DNA from: Clostridiales bacterium
GTDB lineage: Bacteria > Bacillota > Clostridia > Oscillospirales > Oscillospiraceae
Assembly: GCA_019423635.1 (NCBI GenBank)
Contig: JAHZBA010000001.1
Span: forward strand, 1-64,000
Reading direction: 5' to 3'
DNA length: 64,000 nt
Under the pieces are notes generated by a model. The model did not search any database. It worked only from the letters and a program-made list of their open reading frames with translations, and was not told the origin of the DNA. This document shows positions 58,046-64,000 of the stretch, piece by piece (within the stretch, counting starts at the first letter, position 1; each line of letters opens with the position of its first letter). Both the position numbers and the translations under genes were made by a program.

Positions 58046-59023
58046 CTAGGGACGATGGTTGACGAATTTGGACATCAGCTGCCCCCGGCGGGAGACCTCC
58101 AGCTTGCTGAAAATGCTGTGGACGTGGGTTTTCACCGTGCCGGTGGTGATATAGAGCAGCTGTCCGATCTCCTGATTGCTCTTTCCGTCCAAAAGCAGCC
58201 GCAAAATCTCCGTCTCCCGCTCCGTCAGGCCATAGTATTTTCCAAAACTGTCAATCTGCTCCGCGCTGACCTGCTTCTGCCGCTCCTGTTCCCGAATCTG
58301 AAATTCCAGCATCCGCTGCTGGAGGAGGTCCTCCACCTGCCGGGAGAGGTAGGCGTCCTGTTCCTTCCGGGAGAAATAGACCAGCCATGCGGCCAGCAGC
58401 AGGGAGAGAATGTCACAGAAGAAGTTGATATGGCTCTTGTAGGTGGGAATGAGCCGGTCTATGATTACATGGGCGCCGGCGAGATAGACGGCGGTCTCCA
58501 GAATGGACAGAGCGGAGAAGAGCCCGATCAGGAACATCAGCTGGCGGTATTTCGCCGCCGCCGCGAAGTACGCCGTCTCCCTGCTCTGCCGAAGGAACAG
58601 GCCGTAGACCAGACTCAGGAGCAAAAGCGTGAAGCTGAATGCGGTCATATCCAGAAACCAGCCCAGATTTCCGGGGAGCAGGATTCCACAGACACTGCAC
58701 AGCACGGCGGCCGGGGGAAGAAGCGTCAGTATGCGGGACGGCCGTCCCTGGAACATGGTACGGACACTCTGGGCCAGAATGGCCGTTTCAACGCCGGTGA
58801 ACAGGGAGAGAACGAAGAAGTAGATCACCAGCGGAGTGTGCCGCATATTTAAGACGGAAAAGAGAGCCACCGCCACAGCGTCAAACAGGTAGACCAGGAG
58901 CAGAGTGCCAAACTGCCGGAAAATTTTTTGCTTGGTGACGCCGTAGGCCGTGAAGCAGGAGCTCAGTGCGACAGAAAAGAACAGCACATACACAAGGTTG
59001 TAACAGTAGCTAAACAGATCCAT
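58046..59023 (-). CDS. Membrane-bound LuxR-type regulator
   Basis: A 325 aa protein with about seven hydrophobic helices (residues 1-220), a helical coiled linker (VEDLLQQRMLEFQIREQERQ), and a C-terminal LuxR HTH. The HTH reads LTERETEILRLLLDGKSNQE, IGQLLYITTGTVKTHVHSIF (about residues 262-301). Helix-anchored LuxR regulators of this shape sit beside catabolic gene clusters in gut Actinobacteria and Clostridia and probably sense a small or lipophilic molecule at the membrane. GGGGAGGGACTGGGT precedes the ATG. It is downstream of the amidohydrolase/NhaC genes on the same strand but has its own promoter. Confidence 0.85.
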   Translation of the reverse strand: MDLFSYCYNLVYVLFFSVALSSCFTAYGVTKQKIFRQFGTLLLVYLFDAVAVALFSVLNMRHTPLVIYFFVLSLFTGVETAILAQSVRTMFQGRPSRILTLLPPAAVLCSVCGILLPGNLGWFLDMTAFSFTLLLLSLVYGLFLRQSRETAYFAAAAKYRQLMFLIGLFSALSILETAVYLAGAHVIIDRLIPTYKSHINFFCDILSLLLAAWLVYFSRKEQDAYLSRQVEDLLQQRMLEFQIREQERQKQVSAEQIDSFGKYYGLTERETEILRLLLDGKSNQEIGQLLYITTGTVKTHVHSIFSKLEVSRRGQLMSKFVNHRP

Positions 59024-59248
59024 ACCCAGTCCCTCCCCTGCGCCGGATCAATGGAAGACAGCGCCCAAAACACGGAGAAACGTCCGGCGGTCCGGGAGCT
59101 GCTGACTGCACTGCCTTTGTGGAGAGGACATCATACTGGTAAGGTGTCTACTCATAAAGGACGTCAGCCCAGATCTGTTCTGCAATTCCTGTCCGTGCCT
59201 CATTTTTCTTGTGGTTTCTGGAGACTGCTCCGTCTTTTTATTGATTTT
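59024..59248. other. Long leader of the LuxR gene
   Basis: About 225 bases between the promoter below and the LuxR start. An 84-codon open frame crosses it (59302-59048, minus) but begins upstream of the promoter and has no ribosome site. No known leader RNA is recognised. Confidence 0.5.
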
Positions 59249-59277
59249 ATCATACACGATCTTTGCGCCCTTGTCAA
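59249..59277 (-). promoter_or_regulatory. Promoter of the LuxR gene
   Basis: On the minus strand TTGACA (59277-59272), 17 bases, TATGAT (59254-59249), a near-consensus promoter. Confidence 0.8.
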
Positions 59278-59323
59278 AAACTAGTTGAAGGCGCGAAGCC
59301 ATGAGGGACGGAAAGGAAGACAG

Positions 59324-59364
59324 GAAAAGGGAGCCCGAAGAGGGCGGAACCTCTCCGGACTCCC
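59324..59364 (-). terminator. Terminator of the 59393 amidohydrolase
   Basis: On the minus strand a 15-bp stem beginning GGGAGTCCGGAGAGG and ending CCGGGCTCCC-like (59364 to 59329) is followed by TTTTCC. It lies 29 bases after the stop codon. Confidence 0.8.
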
Positions 59365-59392
59365 AAAGGAGGGCGGTGTTTCAAAAGGGGAA

Positions 59393-61027
59393 TCAGAGCT
59401 GGCCGCGGAAGGCCTCGTTGACATAGGTGGCCTTTCCGCCCAGCATGGTCAGAAGGACCTTGGTGTTCATGATTTCCTCGGGATCAATCTCGTTCAGATC
59501 CCGCTCCAGCACCACCAGGTCGGCGTACTTGCCCACGGTCAGGCTGCCGGTCCGGTCCTCCATGTGCATCCCGTAGGCGGCGTTGATCGTGTAGGCCTCC
59601 AGGGCCTCGTGGACGGTCATCTTTTCAAAGTCCGCCGGCAGGGATACGGCACCGCCGTCCAGATAGAGCCTGCGGGTGACGGCCATCTGGATGCCCTTCA
59701 GGGGCTCATGCCCCAGCTCGTCGGCGGGCATGTCGCTGCCCAGGGTGATCCGGCCGCCGTGCTTGATGATGGAGACCACCTGGTACTGGCGGTTCACCCG
59801 CTCCTCCCCCAGAATCCGGGTGACATCCGGGGCCTGATAGAACCAGATGGAGCTGAAATTGGCCAGCACGTTGTATTTTCCAAACAGGGGGAGATCCTCC
59901 CGCCGGACCAGCTGGGTGTGGGCGTTGATGAAGCGGGTGCCATAACACCCGGCCTCCCGCACGGCCTTGGCAGCCATGAGGTTTTCGTGGACGGCCCTGT
60001 CGCCGATGCCGTGGATGTGGATATCGAATCCGGCTCTGGCGGCGGCCACGCAGGTGTCATAGAAGGGCTGCCCCTGGGCCATGGGCTCCACCAGGGTGCC
60101 GTCGAAGAAGGGCTCGTCGGTGGCGGCGCTGACGGATTCCACGGTGCCGTCATTGACGATCTTTAAGGTACGCACGTCGTAAATGTCGCTGTGGAACCGG
60201 GCGTGCTTTTCCTGGAGCTTGCTGACAGCCGTCTCCAGGGCGTCGCTGGACTCCACCATGACGCAGCCGTTGATGCGCTGCTTCATCTCTCCCCGGGCCT
60301 CCAGGGCCTGGATGGTCCGCTCCGTCATGGGCTCAAAGGCCTCCAGGTTGCCGCAGTCCACAAAGCCTGTGATGCCCAGGGAGGCGCACTCGTCGAACAT
60401 GGCCAGGTAGCCCTCTTCGATCTTATCCTCGGAGAGCCAGGGGATGTTCTTCAGAATCACCATCTCCGAGGGGATCTCCACCACCCGGCCGGAGGGGGTG
60501 CCGTCGTCGTTGCGCTGGAAGTAGGAGAAGCCGGGAATCACGTCGGGGGTGTTCTTGCCGATGCCCGCCAGCTCGAAGGTTTTGCTGTTGCCCCAGCCCT
60601 CGTGGATGCCGCTGCTCATGAGATAAATGGGCTTGTCGGCGCAAATCTTGTCCAGGTCCTCCTTCAGGGGCCCCCGCTCATCAAAAACCCACTCGGGGTA
60701 GCCGATGCCAAAATAGCGCTCCAGCTCGGGGTTCGCCTTCACGTACTCCGCAATGGCGTCCAGGGTGCCCTGGTGGTCCAGCGTCACATCCAGCACCATG
60801 CCGGAGGTCAGAAAGGGGTACTGGGAGGGGTGGCAGTGGGCGTCGATCATGCCGGGAATCATCATTTTGCCGGCCAGATCCACTACCTTCGCCCCGGTCT
60901 CGTAGCTCCTGACGCCCTCGTCCGTGCCCACGTAGGCGATTCTGCCGTCCCGGACCGCCAGCGCGGTGGCGTAGGGCAGCTCCCGGTCCATGGTGTAGAT
61001 GCGGCCGTTTTTGAATACGGTTGTCAT
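59393..61027 (-). CDS. YtcJ-like amidohydrolase, copy 1
   Basis: A 544 aa metal-dependent hydrolase beginning MTTVFKNGRIYTMDRELPYA. The metal motif is GMIDAHCHPSQYPFL (about residues 58-72). LKIVNDGTVES is the bridging-lysine region, HGIGDRAVHENL and FINAHTQLV carry the later histidines, and LGSDMPADE the catalytic Asp. AAAGGAGGAGACT precedes the ATG. It is clearly paralogous along its whole length to the gene at 61332, 304 bp upstream. It probably acts on an amide or ester brought in by the NhaC-family transporter. The true substrate is unknown. Confidence 0.85.
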   Translation of the reverse strand: MTTVFKNGRIYTMDRELPYATALAVRDGRIAYVGTDEGVRSYETGAKVVDLAGKMMIPGMIDAHCHPSQYPFLTSGMVLDVTLDHQGTLDAIAEYVKANPELERYFGIGYPEWVFDERGPLKEDLDKICADKPIYLMSSGIHEGWGNSKTFELAGIGKNTPDVIPGFSYFQRNDDGTPSGRVVEIPSEMVILKNIPWLSEDKIEEGYLAMFDECASLGITGFVDCGNLEAFEPMTERTIQALEARGEMKQRINGCVMVESSDALETAVSKLQEKHARFHSDIYDVRTLKIVNDGTVESVSAATDEPFFDGTLVEPMAQGQPFYDTCVAAARAGFDIHIHGIGDRAVHENLMAAKAVREAGCYGTRFINAHTQLVRREDLPLFGKYNVLANFSSIWFYQAPDVTRILGEERVNRQYQVVSIIKHGGRITLGSDMPADELGHEPLKGIQMAVTRRLYLDGGAVSLPADFEKMTVHEALEAYTINAAYGMHMEDRTGSLTVGKYADLVVLERDLNEIDPEEIMNTKVLLTMLGGKATYVNEAFRGQL

Positions 61028-61331
61028 AGTCTCCTCCTTTTCATATGGCCGTTCCCATGCCCCCCGCGGCAGAAAGACCCTGCCGCGGGATGGTGGTCCG
61101 GCTTTGCCGCTTTCTCATACTAGAACTTGTTAAAAAGGTTGAAAACCTTTTTCCCCGCCAGGAGGACGCCGCATCCGTAAGACGGCAGAGCCGCCAAGGG
61201 CTGCGCAGTATAGCGCCGAAGGCGCGTTAAGTTCTTATGAGACGTATTTTACGCCGATTCGGCGCAAAATGGAAACACATTTATGCGTTTCCGTTTCCGA
61301 TAAAACGGAACAGTTTGATCGGAAATTAGCA
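61028..61331. repeat. Gap between the twin amidohydrolases: inverted-repeat element and hairpins
   Basis: A 128-bp unit (61114-61241) is bounded by inverted ends, CTCATAC-TAGAACTTGTTAA and TTAAGTTCTTATGAG. It contains AAAAAGGTT-GAA-AACCTTTTT (61132-61152) and GCGCC-GAA-GGCGC (61213-61225). Beyond it lie TTTTACGCCGA/TCGGCGCAAAA (61247-61269), GGAAACACAT/ATGCGTTTCC (61271-61292) and TTCCG/CGGAA (61295-61309). CCCGCGGCAG/CTGCCGCGGG (61063-61089) is near the start of copy 1. No gene is supported. Confidence 0.6.
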
Positions 61332-62969
61332 TCAAAACTCCGGGAAAGCGTCCTTGTTCACGTAGGTAGGCCGGCCTCCCAGCATGGTCAGGAGGACCCG
61401 GGTAGCCATGATCTCGTGGGGGTCCATCTCGTTAAGATCCCGCTCCAGCACCACCAGATCCGCGTACTTGCCCACCTCCAGACTGCCGATCTTGTCCTCC
61501 ATGTGCATACAGTACGCCGCGTGGATGGTGTAGGCCTCCAGGCACTGCTCCACCGTCAGCCGCTCCGAGGCGGGTTCCATGACCGGGGGGTCCTGCTCCA
61601 GATACAGCTGGCGGGTGACGCCCATCTGAATCCCCTTCAGGGGCTCCTCTCCCATTTCGTCGAAGGGATAGTCGCTGCCCAGGGTCATCCGGGCGCCGTG
61701 CTGGAGGATGGACTGCAGCTCAAACTGGTGGAGATAGCGCCGTTTGCCAATGAGCTTTTCCACCTCCGGGGCGCAGTAGAACCAGATGGCGCTGGTGTTG
61801 GCCAGCACATTGTACCTGCCGAAAAGGGGGATGTCCTCCGCCGCGGTGACCTGGGTGTGGGCGTTGGTGATGCGGGTTTCAAAATACCCCGCCTCCCGGA
61901 CCGCCTTGGCGGCCATGAGGGTCTCGTGAATGGCCTTGTCGCCGATGGCGTGGATGTGGATGTCATGCCCGGCCGCCGCGGCCTCCACGCACTTTTGATA
62001 CAGGACCTCTCCCTGGGCCATGGGCTCCACCACGGAGCCGTCCGGGTAGGGTTCGAGCATGGCGCAGCTGCAGCTGTCCACGGTGCCGTCATTGACGATC
62101 TTCATGGTGTTGACGTTGAACAGGTCGCTGTGGTGGGCCCGGTGGTATTTCTCCAACAGCTCCAGCACCACCTTCATCCGCTCCGGGTCTCCCGCGAAGG
62201 CGCAGCTGCAAATCCGCTGCTTCAGCGTGCCCTGCTTCTCAAACTCGCCCAGGTAGTCCATGCCCTGCTGCTCAAAGGGCGCGAAGGTGCCGCAGTCCAC
62301 AAGGCCCGTGACGCCCAGGGCGCTGTACATGTCAAAGGTCTTTTGGTAGACGCTTTTCACCTTCTCCGTGTCAAACCAGGGAAGCGCGCCCATCACGAGA
62401 TTCTGGGCCACGGTTTCGATGATCTGTCCCGTGGGCTCTCCGTTCTTGTCCCGGCGGAAGTAGGAGTAGCCGGGCGGGGGGTCCGGAGTGTCCCTTGTGA
62501 TGTGCAGCACCTCAAAGGTCCTGCTGTTGCACCAGGCCTCGTGGCCGCCGGTGCTCATGAGATAGACGGGTTTGTCAGCGCAGACGGCGTCCAGCTCCTC
62601 TTTCAGGGGACCGGTCTTCTCGTCAAAGACCCACTCCGGATAGCCGATGCCGAAATAAGTCTCCTGGTCGGGGTGCTCCGCCACATAGGTGCGGATGGTC
62701 TCCAGGGTCTCCTCCCTGCTCATCTCGGCATCGCACAGGATGCCGGAGGTCATGAATGCGGCCAGGGAGGGGTGGCAGTGAGCGTCGATCATGCCGGGAA
62801 TCAGCATCTTCCCGTCCAGGTCAATCACCCGGGCGCCGGCCTCATAGGCCTCCGCGCCCTCGTCCCCGCCCACATAGGCGATCTTGTCATCCCGCACCAC
62901 CAGGGCAGATACATAGGGCATCTCCCGGTTCATCGTGTAGATATGTCCGTGTTTCCATACAGTCGTCAT
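61332..62969 (-). CDS. YtcJ-like amidohydrolase, copy 2
   Basis: A 545 aa paralogue of the 59393 product, with the same motifs at the same places: GMIDAHCHPSLAAFM, MKIVNDGTVDS, HAIGDKAIHETL, ITNAHTQVT and LGSDYPFDE. The active site looks complete. The ATG at 62969 has AGGAGC upstream. The frame stays open far further upstream, into the transporter gene, but the family N terminus (MTTVWKHGHIYTMNREMPYV) and the ribosome site fix the start. It lies 47 bp after the NhaC-family gene and is probably cotranscribed with it. Confidence 0.87.
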   Translation of the reverse strand: MTTVWKHGHIYTMNREMPYVSALVVRDDKIAYVGGDEGAEAYEAGARVIDLDGKMLIPGMIDAHCHPSLAAFMTSGILCDAEMSREETLETIRTYVAEHPDQETYFGIGYPEWVFDEKTGPLKEELDAVCADKPVYLMSTGGHEAWCNSRTFEVLHITRDTPDPPPGYSYFRRDKNGEPTGQIIETVAQNLVMGALPWFDTEKVKSVYQKTFDMYSALGVTGLVDCGTFAPFEQQGMDYLGEFEKQGTLKQRICSCAFAGDPERMKVVLELLEKYHRAHHSDLFNVNTMKIVNDGTVDSCSCAMLEPYPDGSVVEPMAQGEVLYQKCVEAAAAGHDIHIHAIGDKAIHETLMAAKAVREAGYFETRITNAHTQVTAAEDIPLFGRYNVLANTSAIWFYCAPEVEKLIGKRRYLHQFELQSILQHGARMTLGSDYPFDEMGEEPLKGIQMGVTRQLYLEQDPPVMEPASERLTVEQCLEAYTIHAAYCMHMEDKIGSLEVGKYADLVVLERDLNEMDPHEIMATRVLLTMLGGRPTYVNKDAFPEF

Positions 62970-63016
62970 GAAAAGCTCCTCCCTGCTGTCGTGATGTTGT
63001 CGTTCTTTCGTTCCGC

Positions 63017-64000
63017 TTAGAAAATGAAGCCCAGGATCAGGTAGCCCACGGCGGTGATGCCGTAGCAGATCCAGTAGTAGGGCTGGCAGGCCACGAACTG
63101 GTCGAAGATGTTCACGCGGCAGCTCTTGGCGGCGATGACGCCCAGGTCGGAGATGACGCAGGTGTTGGCACCGAAGAGGCCGGCGGAGATGATGGCGGCC
63201 AGGCACATGGGGACGTTGGCACCCACCTGGGGCAGCACCACCATGAGGGTGGGGAAGAGGATGAGGAACAGCGTGTAGTTCATGGTCATCAGGTACTCCT
63301 GGAGACCGAAGTACACGAAGAACACAAAGGGCAGCAGGGCCGCCAGGGGCACCAGGTTGCAGACATTCAGCATGAAGGTGGAGAACTCCATGGCCTCCAG
63401 GGCGGCGCCCAGGGAGTAGCCCATGACCAGGATCAGCGTCATGTCCATCATGTCCCGGCAGCCCTGGATGTAGCAGTCGATGTACTCGCTGAGGTTGAAG
63501 ATGCCCTGGCAGATATAGAGCACGGCGCTGACCAGCATGGGCACCAGGAAGCACAAAAAGCCGTTGAAGTCGAAGGCGAACATGGAGATGACCAGCAGCA
63601 CCATGGGGATGATGAGGTTCCAGACGCTGACATTCTGTTTCCGGGGGTCGTTTGCGATCATTTCCTCGATGAGGGCGCTGTCGTCCTCCCCGTCGTCGGC
63701 ATTGGCGGCGCCGTACTGGATACCCTGCTCCGCCTGCTCATAGGCGGTCTTCATCTTGCCGATCCTGGGGAACTTGCCCCAGGCGAAGAGGAGGCAGATG
63801 ACGCAGGCCACGATGGGGAAGATCTGGTAGGGAATGGTCTTGTAGAAGATGCCGGCGGCCTCGTCCAGGCCGTTGACGTTCTCCGCCGCGGCGATCTGGT
63901 AGATGATGAAGAAGCCCCAGGCGCCGAAGGGCAACAGGCAGGAGACGCAGGTGGAGAAGGTCTTGATGATGAAGGACAGGGCCATCCGGGGCTTCTTCAT
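63017..64000 (-). CDS. NhaC-family Na+/H+ antiporter-type transporter (5' end outside the window)
   Basis: The last 327 residues of a polytopic membrane protein. The reading frame is still open at the window edge, so the start lies beyond 64000. Hydrophobic helices are separated by a charged cytoplasmic loop (QYGAANADDGEDDSALIEEM). The late segments LILVMGYSLGAALEAMEFST and SAGLFGANTCVISDLGVIAA resemble NhaC/YfcC-type ion-coupled carriers. Members near hydrolase genes often carry organic solutes rather than just protons. Co-location with two amidohydrolases suggests it takes up their substrate. Confidence 0.75.
   Translation of the reverse strand: MKKPRMALSFIIKTFSTCVSCLLPFGAWGFFIIYQIAAAENVNGLDEAAGIFYKTIPYQIFPIVACVICLLFAWGKFPRIGKMKTAYEQAEQGIQYGAANADDGEDDSALIEEMIANDPRKQNVSVWNLIIPMVLLVISMFAFDFNGFLCFLVPMLVSAVLYICQGIFNLSEYIDCYIQGCRDMMDMTLILVMGYSLGAALEAMEFSTFMLNVCNLVPLAALLPFVFFVYFGLQEYLMTMNYTLFLILFPTLMVVLPQVGANVPMCLAAIISAGLFGANTCVISDLGVIAAKSCRVNIFDQFVACQPYYWICYGITAVGYLILGFIF

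Noticed and set aside
57711..58049. 112-codon open frame over the tRNA
   Set aside because: It spans the tRNA-Ala gene and two terminators and cannot be coding.
62970..63554. Upstream extension of the second amidohydrolase
   Set aside because: It runs through the transporter gene in another frame. The family start and ribosome site are at 62969.
1..64000. CRISPR arrays, rRNA genes, prophage or full insertion sequences
   Set aside because: I saw no regularly spaced direct repeats, no rRNA sequence, and no transposase, integrase or phage structural gene.

Overview
The window looks like chromosomal DNA of a GC-rich anaerobic Clostridia member, most like the Oscillospiraceae (Flavonifractor/Intestinimonas/Lawsonibacter type). 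The sequence reasons are the SCIFF ranthipeptide with its maturase, a formate-tetrahydrofolate ligase / FchA / FolD one-carbon cluster, the NfnAB transhydrogenase, Gram-positive style lipoproteins, GntR/ROK/LuxR sugar regulators, and dispersed GC-rich palindromic repeats. Species cannot be named from sequence alone.

Layout. 1-5400 (+): rimO, an HhH protein, pgsA, SCIFF peptide scfA, maturase scfB and an Orn/Lys/Arg-decarboxylase-fold enzyme. 5400-8150 (-): SGNH hydrolase, two tiny membrane proteins (one of 47 codons), a membrane-anchored PstS-like protein and its XRE regulator with a perfect palindrome over the promoter. 8400-10200 (-): panB and a FadR-type GntR regulator. 10270-15730 (+): fhs, fchA, folD, formate/nitrite transporter, folC. 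15981-17633 (+): a YtcJ-like amidohydrolase. 17752-27461: AraR (-), then a + strand arabinose operon: ChvE/GguA/GguB importer, FGGY kinase, araA, araD. 27604-30381 (-): GH2 beta-galactosidase.

30795-37134 (-) with a divergent ROK regulator at 37398-38615 (+) is a catabolic locus of unknown substrate: P-loop kinase, GmhA-like sugar-phosphate isomerase, FbpABC/AfuABC-type ABC importer and class II aldolase. 38873-46813 (+): ankyrin protein, polA, a hypothetical protein, a frameshifted P-loop kinase, an EamA transporter, a membrane protein, rimI, a GNAT and tsaD. 46866-54596: CBS protein, Crp/Fnr regulator, nfnA-nfnB, a membrane repeat protein, DUF1835 protein, zinc-ribbon protein, DUF2085 protein and a prolyl-tRNA deacylase. 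54600-57835: murC and cca from divergent promoters, then tRNA-Ala(GGC). 58046-64000 (-): a membrane-bound LuxR regulator, two paralogous YtcJ-like amidohydrolases and the 3' part of an NhaC-family transporter cut by the window end.

The genes group into modules: one-carbon/formate metabolism, arabinose and galactoside use under AraR, a phosphosugar-like locus under a ROK regulator, and an amide or ester scavenging locus under a membrane LuxR protein. Intergenic DNA carries several families of hairpin-forming repeats, including a nested two-domain element at 30414-30603. The strongest candidates for undescribed biology are the importer-isomerase-kinase-aldolase locus, the amidohydrolase/NhaC/membrane-LuxR locus, and the PstS-like/XRE module. 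A SCIFF peptide with a seventh cysteine is also unusual.
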